From an archaeon (lineage in GTDB: Archaea; Thermoproteota; Thermoprotei_A; Marsarchaeales; Marsarchaeaceae): DNA of 34,133 nt. This document shows, in pieces, positions 23,904 to 32,210 of the stretch (positions are counted from its first letter, which is position 1; every line of letters starts with the position of its first letter). The translations under genes were made by a program, and so were the position numbers. The notes under the pieces are model-generated. The model was not told the DNA's origin. It worked only from the letters and a program-made list of their open reading frames with translations, and made no database searches. The stretch is from positions 1 to 34,133 of the forward strand of contig JAKAWJ010000019.1 in NCBI GenBank assembly GCA_021817005.1, given 5' to 3'.

Positions 23904-25033
23904 CCTCTAGGTAGAGGTCCCCTTTGCGCTAATGGAATATATTTGAGCCCCTTTGGGCCTATGTAATCCGCATCTGGTCTGATTATCTTGTTCTCCCTGA
24001 GTTGCTCGTTGTAATGGGCCACCCATCCGAAGACCCTGCTTGCCGCGAAGATGGAAGTATAGGTTTCAACGGGGAGATCCAGTAGATAGAATATAGGGGC
24101 CGCATAGAAGTCGAGATTTGCCGGGAGTTTTTTCTTTTCCCACATTCTTGCCTCAATCCTGGCGCAGACTTCATAATAGTCCGTCCTTGACCTGGTCTCG
24201 GAGAGTTTTCTGAACAGGGCCTTGCAGAATCGGGCTCGGGGATCCACCGTCTTGTAGACTCGATGCCCAAAACCGGGCACTTTTTTGCCCTGACTGAGCA
24301 ATTCGTCAATGTAAGATTCAGGAGATGGTTGCTTGCTCGCTGCAAGCTGCAGTCCAAGTGCTGCCTCGTTTGCTCCTCCGTGCAAAGGCCCTTTGAGTGC
24401 CGCAAGCGCAGACGTAATGGCAGCAAACACGTCAGCTTGAGTTGAGGCAACTACCCGTGTTGTAAATGTGGACGCGTTCAGATCGTGCTCAAGATAAAAC
24501 AGCATCACTTGTTCGAACGATCTTCGTTCGAAAGCGTGGAGCTGCGACCCGGTAAGCATTGCCAGAAGATTGTCTGAATAGTTTTCGCCTTGGTTGTATA
24601 CGGGTGGGGGTAAACCGTTCCTCGCGCTGCGGATGCTCGCAACGAGCGAAGGAAACTTGGCTGCCAGCGAAACCTGTGAATTTTTGCCAGAGGGATTTTC
24701 TACAAGAGAACCAATAAGCGAAACGCACGTCCTGAGCATGTCAATTGGATGTGCTGAACGTGGGAAGAGTTCGAGAAGGCGGGGTATTTCAGGAGGTATC
24801 ACCGAATCATGGGAAAGCAAGTCATGAAAATCCTTGAGTTCGGGAGCTGAGGGAAGTTTTCCGTTTAGGATAAGATATGCAGTTTCTTCAAAACTCGCAT
24901 GGTTGGCTAGGTCATTGATATCGTAGCCAGAATAGATTAGCGTACCGTCCGAGCTACTCTTTGATATTGAAGTATCTGCAACGATAACGTCGTAGAGCCC
25001 TCTCGGGGCTCTGAATTTCTCAGGCATATACAT
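23900..25033 (-). CDS. prpC: Citrate synthase / 2-methylcitrate synthase
   Basis: A 377-residue type II short-form citrate synthase. Catalytic and binding residues are visible: His183 in LEHDLNASTFT, His218 in GPLHGGANEA, His257 in VPGFGHRVYKTVDPRA and Asp308 in ANLDFYAAPIFY. The sequence alone does not separate citrate from methylcitrate synthase, since archaeal enzymes are often bifunctional. Its position directly after methylisocitrate lyase and a PrpD-type dehydratase argues for condensation of propionyl-CoA with oxaloacetate. The first codons read MYM, so ATG 25033 or 25027 may start. It is separated by 21 bases from prpB and overlaps lutC by four. Confidence 0.92.
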   Translation of the reverse strand: MYMPEKFRAPRGLYDVIVADTSISKSSSDGTLIYSGYDINDLANHASFEETAYLILNGKLPSAPELKDFHDLLSHDSVIPPEIPRLLELFPRSAHPIDMLRTCVSLIGSLVENPSGKNSQVSLAAKFPSLVASIRSARNGLPPPVYNQGENYSDNLLAMLTGSQLHAFERRSFEQVMLFYLEHDLNASTFTTRVVASTQADVFAAITSALAALKGPLHGGANEAALGLQLAASKQPSPESYIDELLSQGKKVPGFGHRVYKTVDPRARFCKALFRKLSETRSRTDYYEVCARIEARMWEKKKLPANLDFYAAPIFYLLDLPVETYTSIFAASRVFGWVAHYNEQLRENKIIRPDADYIGPKGLKYIPLAQRGPLPRG

Positions 25034-25054
25034 TCATATGATGCGTTTTTGCTT

Positions 25055-25993
25055 CTATTTCGGGCTTTTGGTGCCCATTATCCGCTGGGCCTCCCTTGAG
25101 AGTTCTGAATCCAATGATTCCTCACGTCCATAATCAATTAGCTCATAAACTTCTACCCTCGTCATCAGCGAATTCACCATTTCTTTTTGGCTACCCTTCT
25201 TCGCGAGTTCTGCGTAAGTTCTGTCGGCTGTCTTCAGCATGGCCCTGAGTGCGGTCATAGGAAACAGTACCACCTTGTATCCCAGCTGCGCAAACTGTGA
25301 TGCAGATAGATAAGGCGTCTTTCCGAATTCGGTCATGTTCGCAAGGAGTGGACCACGAACTTTGCGCGCGAACTCTCTGAATTCTTCTTCGCTCTCAAGA
25401 GCTTCAGGAAAGATGACATCGGCTCCGGCATCCACGTAGATTCTCGATCGCTCTATCGCTGCGTCCATGCCTTCGACAGCCCTAGCGTCAGTTCTGGCTA
25501 TCAATACGAGCCCAGCCTTTGAGCTTTTTTTTGCCGCAAGTAATTTCTTGACCATTTCTTCCGTGGTCACGAGCTCCTTCTTTGGAAGGTGGCCGCACTT
25601 TTTTGGCATGACCTGATCTTCTATATGTACTGCTGCCGCTCCAGCCCGCTCCAGCAACTGAACCGCCCGAGCTACATTCACTGCCTCGCCGAAGCCGGTA
25701 TCCATGTCGACTATCAGTGGTAATTTACACACATAGGTGATTGAACTGACAGCGTCTGCTACTTCAGTTAGCGTGGTTACGCCAAGATCAGCAAGACCCA
25801 GCGAGTTTGCGAATCCACCTCCGGAAAAATACAGAGCCTTGAAACCGTGCTTTGCCGCAAGTCTTGCGGTAAGCCCGTTAAACACCCCGGGCGCTACAAT
25901 GGTATCTGGTCTCTTCAGTCGCAGCCTCAGACGTGCAGGAGCTAACCCTTTCCGTGAAGCGTCATCTACCGTGGACTCTTCCAAGTGCTCCAA
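25055..25993 (-). CDS. prpB: Methylisocitrate lyase (ICL/PEP mutase superfamily)
   Basis: A 312-residue TIM-barrel lyase splitting 2-methylisocitrate into pyruvate and succinate. Cys133 in PKKCGHLPKKELV is the catalytic KKCGH motif; YFSGGGFANSLG, VDMDTGFGE and HIEDQVMPKKCGH are the magnesium and substrate-binding stretches; NMTEFGKTPYLSA is the usual C-terminal loop. Isocitrate lyases are longer (over 400 aa), so this is PrpB or a closely related oxaloacetate decarboxylase/PEP mutase type; the neighbouring genes favour PrpB. The N-terminal 15 residues overlap the end of the preceding prpD by 32 bases, an ordinary operon overlap. Confidence 0.92.
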   Translation of the reverse strand: MEHLEESTVDDASRKGLAPARLRLRLKRPDTIVAPGVFNGLTARLAAKHGFKALYFSGGGFANSLGLADLGVTTLTEVADAVSSITYVCKLPLIVDMDTGFGEAVNVARAVQLLERAGAAAVHIEDQVMPKKCGHLPKKELVTTEEMVKKLLAAKKSSKAGLVLIARTDARAVEGMDAAIERSRIYVDAGADVIFPEALESEEEFREFARKVRGPLLANMTEFGKTPYLSASQFAQLGYKVVLFPMTALRAMLKTADRTYAELAKKGSQKEMVNSLMTRVEVYELIDYGREESLDSELSREAQRIMGTKSPK

Positions 25994-27287
25994 CGAGATC
26001 CTCGACCATCAGTTTATCCGTGTTCCAGAGCATATAAAGTGCGTCCTTTGGTCCACCCATGAGCAGGAATTTGTCCTCTACCTCCTCGTCAGACATGGGG
26101 TTCTTAAAGTGACCCTTCGGATATCCCACTTCGGCTTGCGCCTTCCGCCCCGATTTTGTGACTACCGACACTCTGTTCGGAATCTCTTTCGGGTACCGCT
26201 TGTCGAACTCGGGAGCTACAACTACTTTTGTTCGCTTCATTAATTTGAGCGCTTTCTTGTCGCTGAATTTCCAATCGAGAAAAGTGTTCAAGGAGACCGA
26301 GCCATCAAGTAGTGCAGATACAACAATGTAAGGGAGGCTGTGATCCGCAGTCTCCTTCGTCCTTGGAGCCCATTTCTCTTTATCTTTTGCGATTATTTTC
26401 CACGCTACCGTAAAGGTTTCAATGCACACTTCTGAAATCTCTTCATCACCAATCTCAGCCTTGACCTTGAGAGCTGCATCCACCGCGCTCATTGCGTGAT
26501 ACTCTACCGGATAGTTTTTGATATGGGTCATGCGAAGCATTTCGTTCTGCCCAAGAGCGAGTTTGAACCCCCCCGATACTTGTTTGAAGAAACCCATTTC
26601 TCCTTCGAACACGGGTGAGGGTCCAGTCATTCCATTTTTAGCAAGGAGGGCTGCGAACAGGCCGTTCCTAGCCGCATTTGCTGCTGCACACCCCTTCCAC
26701 ATCGAGAGTTCGCCAGCTCTTGTCTGCCTCAGTGCGATGTTTGGTGTTGCGGCGAGGTTGACCGCCTGAAGGATGCTATCTTCTTCCATGCCCATTGCCA
26801 CTGCGGCGCCTACCGCGGCAGATATCGCAATGTAAACAACATGATCCCAGCCTCTGTCCCGTATGCTTGACGCGTCTGCAAGCGCACAGGCCAGATCATA
26901 GGCAACTAAAGTGCCCAGAATAAGGTCACGCCCTCCGGCTTTCTCTGCTTCCGCGGCCGCTAGGACAGCTGGTATATTGTCGCTGGGATGCATAGCTTCC
27001 TTAGAGAGATAGGTGTCATTGAAGTCCAGATATCTCGCTGCGCAGCCGTTTGCAAAACAGGCTTCTTGGACACTGCTTTTTTTCCAGAGGCCCAAGACGG
27101 TGGCGCCGTAGCGGGAGGTAGTGAATCCTGCGACCTCTCTCGCAGCCCTGACCGGCGGCGAATTCAGTGCGGGATAACAAACACCAAGCGTGTCGATTAT
27201 CCTACGCTTTGCCTCCTTGATTGATTGTGAGGAATAGTGCGAATAGCTCGCATTTGCCGCGAACTTGGCGATGTCTTCCGCGAGCAT
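25962..27287 (-). CDS. prpD: 2-methylcitrate dehydratase (MmgE/PrpD family)
   Basis: A 441-residue MmgE/PrpD-type dehydratase converting 2-methylcitrate to methyl-cis-aconitate. Family landmarks are AKRRIIDTLGVCYPAL near the N-terminus, CAARYLDFNDTYLSKEAMHPSDNIPAVLAAAE (read as ANGCAARYLDFNDTY and HPSDNIPAVLA), NLAATPNIALRQTRAGELSMWKGCAAANAARNG in parts (SMWKGCAAANAARN), IKNYPVEYHAMSAVDAAL, and ADHSLPYIVVSALLDG. The first gene of the minus-strand operon, preceded by a clear promoter at 27319-27326. A metal-dependent aconitase would still be needed for the second half of the isomerisation unless this enzyme does both. Confidence 0.93.
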   Translation of the reverse strand: MLAEDIAKFAANASYSHYSSQSIKEAKRRIIDTLGVCYPALNSPPVRAAREVAGFTTSRYGATVLGLWKKSSVQEACFANGCAARYLDFNDTYLSKEAMHPSDNIPAVLAAAEAEKAGGRDLILGTLVAYDLACALADASSIRDRGWDHVVYIAISAAVGAAVAMGMEEDSILQAVNLAATPNIALRQTRAGELSMWKGCAAANAARNGLFAALLAKNGMTGPSPVFEGEMGFFKQVSGGFKLALGQNEMLRMTHIKNYPVEYHAMSAVDAALKVKAEIGDEEISEVCIETFTVAWKIIAKDKEKWAPRTKETADHSLPYIVVSALLDGSVSLNTFLDWKFSDKKALKLMKRTKVVVAPEFDKRYPKEIPNRVSVVTKSGRKAQAEVGYPKGHFKNPMSDEEVEDKFLLMGGPKDALYMLWNTDKLMVEDLVGALGRVHGR

Positions 27288-27318
27288 GGTCTATCCGGGC
27301 GCATTGATAGGGTAGCTG

Positions 27319-27326
27319 ATATAAGT
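27319..27326 (-). promoter_or_regulatory. Promoter of the prp-lut operon
   Basis: CTTATATC on the minus strand, centred about 35 nt before ATG 27287, is a good archaeal TATA box. It overlaps the palindrome AGTATACT (27324-27331), which could serve a repressor, though the palindrome is short. Confidence 0.5.
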
Positions 27327-27352
27327 ATACTGACTTGCATCACGATTTATCT

Positions 27353-27367
27353 TGAGCAAAACGCTCA
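27353..27367 (-). terminator. Small hairpin between the methyltransferase and prp operon
   Basis: On the minus strand TGAGC-GTTTT-GCTCA forms a 5-bp stem with a T-rich loop, about 40-55 bases after the methyltransferase stop and before the prp promoter. It could mark the 3' end of the methyltransferase transcript. Confidence 0.25.
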
Positions 27368-27407
27368 CAGCTTTGATTAGAGCTTTCTTAAGGATACGGG
27401 TTCTCAG

Positions 27408-28253
27408 TCATCTTTTGACGTGGTGTCTTGGCTTTCCCTGCAGCACTCTAGCAACGCAAAGGAGTTTCAGATCCGTTTCCTTGGGTGCCCTGATACTCTT
27501 CTTCTCCGCGTCTAGGACATAAAACGCCTCAGGAGAGAACCCAGCTCGCTTTAGAATTTTGACAAGCGACTTTGTATTGTAAAGCTTCAGTTTTTGATGT
27601 TCGGCAGAGACTCCGAGTAATCGCTCGCGCTGAGGGTCTATGTAGTAGTTCTCCGTACTAATGAAAAATTCTTCTTTGGATTTCTGATAGACTGCCTTGG
27701 TTAGTCTGATTGCGATATTTCCGCTTTGGCTGTCGACAGCCTTGTCCCAGTTCAACCTTCCTTGGTCAGTTCTTGACTGTGCGTCAACTCCTGAAGGCTG
27801 CCAGAATTCAAAAACCAGCAGGCCGTTCGGCAGATGTCTTCTTATCCCAGCTAGGAACTGTTCTAGGTCTCTAGCTACTGTCAGGTGACCGAATGAACCA
27901 GAAAGTAATAGCCCAACGTCAAACTGCCACGCAAAACGTATCTGGCGCATATCCATCCTGTAGAACTGTGGGGGGTGGGGGAACCCTGCCGTCTTTGTTC
28001 GAGCAAGAGAGAGCATTTCTTCTGAGGAGTCAATACCAGTAACTTCGTAGCCCTTTTTGGCTAGAAGTATAGAGTGATTTCCTGTAGAGCAGTTGACGGT
28101 AAGAACCTTCGTGACCCTTCTTTTCAGGTGCCTCTGTATTATCCTATCTATCATAGACACCTCAAATTCGAAGTCAACTGTTTGATGCGTTATCAAGTCG
28201 AGCAGAATTGCGGCTACTGGTTTGTCTTTCTGCTGTATGGCCTTCATGTACAT
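27408..28253 (-). CDS. Class I SAM-dependent methyltransferase
   Basis: A 281-residue methyltransferase if ATG 28253 is the start. VTKVLTVNCSTGNHSILLAKKGYEVTGIDSSEEMLSLAR (in parts: LTVNCSTGNHSILLA, VTGIDSSEEM) is the SAM site, though the glycine motif reads N-C-S-T-G-N-H instead of the common D-x-G-C-G-x-G. FYRMDMRQIRF and VGLLLSGSFGHL are motifs II and III; PNGLLVFEFWQPS follows. The frame extends to 28430, but the extra 59 residues are not family-like, and a TATA box GTTTATC at 28277-28283 lies 27 nt before ATG 28253. The target is unknown; relatives include small-molecule and rRNA-like methylases. It is not part of the prp operon. Confidence 0.8.
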   Translation of the reverse strand: MYMKAIQQKDKPVAAILLDLITHQTVDFEFEVSMIDRIIQRHLKRRVTKVLTVNCSTGNHSILLAKKGYEVTGIDSSEEMLSLARTKTAGFPHPPQFYRMDMRQIRFAWQFDVGLLLSGSFGHLTVARDLEQFLAGIRRHLPNGLLVFEFWQPSGVDAQSRTDQGRLNWDKAVDSQSGNIAIRLTKAVYQKSKEEFFISTENYYIDPQRERLLGVSAEHQKLKLYNTKSLVKILKRAGFSPEAFYVLDAEKKSIRAPKETDLKLLCVARVLQGKPRHHVKR

Positions 28254-28276
28254 TTTAGTGCTACATAAGACATGAA

Positions 28277-28283
28277 GATAAAC
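28277..28283 (-). promoter_or_regulatory. TATA box of the methyltransferase gene
   Basis: GTTTATC on the minus strand, centred 27 nt before ATG 28253, implying a leaderless transcript and fixing the start. Confidence 0.45.
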
Positions 28284-28618
28284 ATGCCGTGTTGCGGGAT
28301 TAATTTCCTTCCACGGCCTTTGCGACACCTTTTCCAGTGCGCACACAGTCGCAATTGAGGAGAATCTGGCCGGATTCTTCCCGTGAAAGTCTGGAGAACG
28401 GCCGATTGTCTTAAAGAAAAGAACTTTCATGGGATGGTAGCCAGGGCGCAGAATAGATTAACATGATAAATTATCTGCTCGTAAGCGAGAATGAAACTGT
28501 ATTGAGCCTTGGTGGAAAGTCAGCGATGGCCAATTCTGTCGGTCGCTCCCCACCAGATAGCTGTGCGATGAAAACGAGCGGTCAAACAAAATGGAAATGA
28601 CTTTGCGTGCGGCTAACG

Positions 28619-28637
28619 AGTTACGATCTCCGTAACT
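28619..28637. repeat. Inverted repeat, 7-bp arms
   Basis: AGTTACG and CGTAACT flank ATCTC. The location between two divergent promoters, but far from both, gives no clear role. Confidence 0.35.
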
Positions 28638-28810
28638 GCTCGGCGCGCAAGCCCTTTCCCAGATCTTGAGTGAAGGGTCCACGTGAAAAGAGTAGAGTTA
28701 GACCCCCCCCTCCTCAATGGGTGTCCGGGGCAGAAATTTCATAGACATGTCTGCAGGAATCCAGAAAGTCTCCGGTGAAAACCGCAGAAAATGGCTTTTT
28801 GGAATCAGTT

Positions 28811-28818
28811 TTTTATAG
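28811..28818 (+). promoter_or_regulatory. TATA box of the MFS gene
   Basis: TTTTATAG, centred about 30 nt before TTG 28845. The short distance indicates a leader of only a few bases. Confidence 0.5.
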
Positions 28819-28844
28819 CCTGCAAGGGTAGCTAGTGTCACCAC

Positions 28845-30023
28845 TTGCCATCACAAAGAAGTCTGGTCGGCCTGTTGGATCTCTTTACAGGTTTCGAAGT
28901 CTTACGACCAGTGGTGTTCCCCATACTGGCGTTAAAGGTAGGTGTGGGTTACCTTCAGATCGGTGAGGTGTTATCACTCTACGCCGCGGTGTCCACCTTA
29001 TTCTATTATCCGGCCTCACTTCTGGCTCAGAGTTTGGGGACTAAGCGAGTGGTGCTCCTTTCTCAGATTCTCATGATAATATCTACAGCCATACTCACTC
29101 TTTCAGTGGGTTTCCTAGCATTTACAGCTTCTTACCTTCTTTACGGTGTTGTACAGGCAATCTATGTCCAGAGGGCAAATCTGATAGCATACAATACGAA
29201 GGGCGTCAAGGAATCTACAGCTTGGTTCTCGCTAACGAATTCCCTGAACCTGTTCGGGCGCGTGATAGCTACGGGTTCTGTCGCACTAATTGGCGGGGCA
29301 CCCTCAGTAGAGTTGCTCCGAACTGGTTTCGGAGTGCTCACCCTTGTTGAATTTGTTCCGCTTCTATTGCTCAGGAGTCTGAAAGAGTCTCGGGTTACGG
29401 CCAAATTCAGTTTGATGGCCTCAAGGAGCACCTTCGGGTATGGAACTGGTTACCTCATAACCGGGTTCGGTTTTGGGATAACAGCGACGCTACTCCAAGT
29501 CTGGTTTACGAGAATGGGGCTGGGCGTAAACGAAGTTGGTTTGGCCTATCTTGGGGGTTATACCTTCGGTATGCTCGGCTCAGGGCTGGGGAGCGCCTTT
29601 GCGAGGAACGTGGTCTTTTCTTTTGCGGTTCTGAGCGTTGCCTTTGCTGCGGCGACGGTCGGGCTGTACTTGCCGGTAGCGATTAGCCTCGTATCTTACA
29701 TGGTATATAGCTTTTCGAGATTTGCGAGGAGTGTAGTCGGATCAGGCATGCGCACTGAGGTTTTCAAAGACATCGGGGAGGTGGAGAAGGGGTTGGGAGT
29801 AGTTTCGGTGATGGGGGGAGCGGGTGACATAGCAGGAACTTTCGCCCAGGGGGCTCTTTTTGGCACCAACGAGTTCTCTTTGCCCTTCATAATTGGGGGA
29901 GCCTCTATCGTTGTCGGCTCAGCTCTAAACATTATCTTTTACAGGCAAAGATTTCCAGCGCCGGGCTCCACAAAGTCTCGAACCCTGTCCGGAGCAGACG
30001 CGGAGCAGGGAATCAAAGCCTAG
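28845..30023 (+). CDS. Major facilitator superfamily transporter
   Basis: A 392-residue membrane protein with about twelve hydrophobic segments, the usual size of MFS carriers. The loop between helices 2 and 3, AQSLGTKRVVLL, is a weak form of the MFS motif G-x-x-x-D-R/K-x-G-R-R/K. YVQRANLIAYNTKG and GSGMRTEVFKDIGEVEKGLG are cytoplasmic loops typical of sugar- or drug-type permeases in archaea. The substrate is unknown, and neighbours (a methyltransferase and a gene relic) give no clue. The start is TTG 28845, supported by the TATA box; no ATG is available before the first helix. Confidence 0.82.
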   Translation: MPSQRSLVGLLDLFTGFEVLRPVVFPILALKVGVGYLQIGEVLSLYAAVSTLFYYPASLLAQSLGTKRVVLLSQILMIISTAILTLSVGFLAFTASYLLYGVVQAIYVQRANLIAYNTKGVKESTAWFSLTNSLNLFGRVIATGSVALIGGAPSVELLRTGFGVLTLVEFVPLLLLRSLKESRVTAKFSLMASRSTFGYGTGYLITGFGFGITATLLQVWFTRMGLGVNEVGLAYLGGYTFGMLGSGLGSAFARNVVFSFAVLSVAFAAATVGLYLPVAISLVSYMVYSFSRFARSVVGSGMRTEVFKDIGEVEKGLGVVSVMGGAGDIAGTFAQGALFGTNEFSLPFIIGGASIVVGSALNIIFYRQRFPAPGSTKSRTLSGADAEQGIKA

Positions 30024-30545
30024 GTATCTCTATTTGCTCCGTTGACCAGCTTCTCACTGCAACGATTCAAGTCGGATCGTGTGGGCTTCAAGTTTGAGTT
30101 ATCTCCAGAACTAAGTCAGGAAGCAATTATCGCAATTAGCCCACTGAACTTTCATGGCTACGCCAATCGAGGGAGTAGCCGAGCATGCGAAGCGGAATCG
30201 AGACGTGTCGCAGGGAGAGAGTTGCTAATATTTACGTGAGACAATGCGGCCGCGACATAGAGTGCACCATGTCTTGGAAAAGGATGGTCGGCTTAGCGCG
30301 TTCTCATTTCCGTCAGATTCAATGCTTCAAGCTCGGACTTGGCTCCTTGTAATCTTGCTCATGGCTCATGTTTTAAGCAACGGTTGAGGCTGGAAAGCCA
30401 AGACCCGTCAAAGCCGAACTATCACAAATATCTGTGGGAATCTCACACAGGCAGTTTCATCTGTCAATCAGAAATCCGAACGTGGGCTATATGTGATTTG
30501 CAAATAGATTGAGATATTAAGACACTTGGTGAGAATCTGAAAAGA
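30024..30545. other. Gene-free stretch holding a short dehydrogenase relic
   Basis: About 520 bases between the MFS gene and the convergent orphan gene. Its first 210 bases contain the relic listed separately. From 30240 to 30545 I see no gene, repeat or RNA signal. Confidence 0.45.
30042..30239 (+). pseudogene. Fragment resembling an FMN-dependent alpha-hydroxyacid dehydrogenase
   Basis: A 65-codon frame whose second half, AIIAISPLNFHGYANRG followed by CEAESRRVAGRELLIFT, resembles the family segment P-I-x-I-A-P-x-G-F-H-G-L/Y-A-H...A-R-A-A-x-x-A-G-T-x-x-x-x-S, which covers the first FMN-binding strand. No flanking parts of the enzyme are present in any frame that I can see. It is the same family as the larger relic at 8580-9281 but in the opposite orientation and more than 20 kb away. 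The match is short and could be chance. Confidence 0.3.
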
Positions 30546-31202
30546 CTAAATCTGTTTGTTCTCTCCGAGTCTTGCAGCTTCCAGTTTTGCCAGCTTCGCA
30601 GCTCTTGTTCTAACTACGGCCTCTATCGCCTTGGCCCTGTTAACGAAAAGATTGTCTGAAGCAGACATTTGAGGGGCGCCCTCAAAATGAACGACGCTTA
30701 CACCAACAAGTATCTCTCTTGTGAGAGGTTCTTCCTTGGTGTATTCAATGTTCATTTTATACCTTATTTTGGTGCCGTCTGCAGCTTCAGCCTCAATCGT
30801 TGATGAATCCCCCCGATTCTGTTCGCCCATGAGTGTCGTGATTATTTGCTCCAAGTCTCTGGACTGTGAGCTTCCCGTGTCGTTTCCGAGGGTGGCTACC
30901 TTTCCAGCGCGAGACGGCGACGGCGAACCGCTGGGGTCGGCTGCGGCTCCTGATTCTGTCGGGCCAGCTTTTACTTCGTCTCTACCTCTGTTCAGGCTGA
31001 AACCCCCTAGGCCTCCTTTTTTGGGGATTGCAGCGTGAGTGACTGAAAAGTGGTAAACCGCACCATGCATGCTAGGTTCTCTCCTGAGTAGATTTATTTG
31101 GTAATCATCAATCACCCAAGATTGTTCGTCTGGCTCCTGTTTTGGATGACCTTTGTTACTATTCGGCTCTTTCTTTGATTTCCAGATCATCTTCGGGCTC
31201 AC
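30546..31202 (-). CDS. Orphan protein with disordered middle
   Basis: I do not recognise this 218-residue protein. Residues 1-30 are very basic and polar; residues 30-60 look folded (WVIDDYQINLLRREPSMHGAVYHFSVTHA in parts); residues 65-115 are rich in Gly, Ser, Pro and charged residues (SGAAADPSGSPSPSRAG) and surely disordered; residues 115-185 return to strand-like sequence (IEAEAADGTKIRYKMNIEYT, LVGVSVVHFEG); the end is a charged, Ala-rich helix (KAIEAVVRTRAAKLAKLEAAR). No Cys and no membrane segment. ATG 31190 is an alternative start. The two beta patches, YHFSVTHA and KMNIEYT, are similar in character and may form one domain split by the linker. Confidence 0.6.
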   Translation of the reverse strand: MSPKMIWKSKKEPNSNKGHPKQEPDEQSWVIDDYQINLLRREPSMHGAVYHFSVTHAAIPKKGGLGGFSLNRGRDEVKAGPTESGAAADPSGSPSPSRAGKVATLGNDTGSSQSRDLEQIITTLMGEQNRGDSSTIEAEAADGTKIRYKMNIEYTKEEPLTREILVGVSVVHFEGAPQMSASDNLFVNRAKAIEAVVRTRAAKLAKLEAARLGENKQI

Positions 31203-31359
31203 TTGCCTGGGCTTTGAAAGTGATATACTGTTGCGGCCTCATAAGGATTGCCAGAAGACATTTCTATGCGAGCAAAATCAGGCTGTGATTGGAATTCCGG
31301 TCGCGGTCCACTCGAGTAATTGGCTCGAAAAAGTGTTTCTATCCTCATCAGCACAGGTC

Positions 31360-32037
31360 TCAGACGAATTTCAGGGAAAGATTCCGTAGTTTATTCTTAA
31401 TTGCCACGTTAAGGATTAGCGGAGTCAGGGATTCCACGACTTGCGCCATAGCTAGCCCACCAACTGTGAGCGCTCGCAGATTCGGGGTATTCTTTACTAG
31501 ATCGGCCACTCTTTCTAGGGCTGAGTTCGAATCTGAACAAATAAGGACATCAAAGTTCGGTGTCACCGCTACGTCACCCAAGCGTGAGGCGGGAAGCGTG
31601 TGGAAGGCAGCTACGACAGGGACCTTGACGATTCTTGAGAGCGCCATCGCCACAGATTCAGAGCCGGATTCCGAAGTTACAGGCACGTAGACGAAACCCT
31701 GTGGCGTCTTGGCCATAGGAACGACAGGTGAAATTAGTATAGACGAGGGTGAGAGGTAAGGCGATATCAGTTCAGCGGTTGCAAGCGCAAAAGCGTGCGG
31801 CACTGCAAGTATTACATATTCTGCTGCAGAAGCAGCTTCGGTATTGCCTGCCCCTGTAATTTGAACCGACTTTCCGGTGGACTGAAGAACTTCTTGCGAG
31901 AATTTCTGGGCGCAATCCTGCGCTTTTGTGGGGTCTCGAGACCCTATCACGACTTCGTTCTGCAGGCTGAAACGCTTTACCAATGCTTCGCCAATATCTC
32001 CCGTTCCTCCGATAACCGATATTTTGCCCAAATTCAT
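31360..32037 (-). CDS. npdG: F420-dependent NADP reductase
   Basis: A 225-residue member of the NpdG/Fno family, moving hydride between reduced coenzyme F420 and NADP+. ISVIGGTGDIGEALVKRF at the N-terminus is the dinucleotide loop, IGSRDPTKA supplies the Ser-Arg that recognises the NADP 2'-phosphate, VILAVPHAFA and SPVVPM line the active site, and AAFHTLPASRLGD matches the family motif A-F-x-x-x-x-A-x-x-L. The frame extends to 32142, but the Rossmann strand begins at ATG 32037. It is divergent from cofE, so F420 synthesis and use are side by side. Confidence 0.88.
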   Translation of the reverse strand: MNLGKISVIGGTGDIGEALVKRFSLQNEVVIGSRDPTKAQDCAQKFSQEVLQSTGKSVQITGAGNTEAASAAEYVILAVPHAFALATAELISPYLSPSSILISPVVPMAKTPQGFVYVPVTSESGSESVAMALSRIVKVPVVAAFHTLPASRLGDVAVTPNFDVLICSDSNSALERVADLVKNTPNLRALTVGGLAMAQVVESLTPLILNVAIKNKLRNLSLKFV

Positions 32038-32170
32038 CAGAAGTGGTGTCGGACTGTCCCCAAATATAGAGTCACTGGAAGGGTGGTCAAAATGCGAGAA
32101 GGAGTACGCACAGGCTCGCCATATTTGCCAGCCATCGTCCACCCATTTCTTCTGACGTCGAAGGCCGGAG

Positions 32171-32178
32171 AATATTAA
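32171..32178 (+). promoter_or_regulatory. TATA box of cofE
   Basis: AATATTAA, centred about 36 nt before TTG 32211. It predicts transcription from about 32201, which would exclude the earlier TTG 32196. Confidence 0.45.
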
Positions 32179-32210
32179 CTCAAATACAGGTTCTTTTGCC
32201 TATTAAGGGA

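Larger units (their letters stand above)
28254..28844. other. Intergenic stretch with hairpin and C-run
   Basis: About 590 bases between divergent genes. The promoter for the methyltransferase lies at 28277-28283 and that for the MFS gene at 28811-28818. Between them no frame looks coding. A stable inverted repeat, AGTTACG (28619-28625) with CGTAACT (28631-28637) and a 5-base loop, and a run of eight C (28703-28710) are the only clear structures. Confidence 0.5.
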
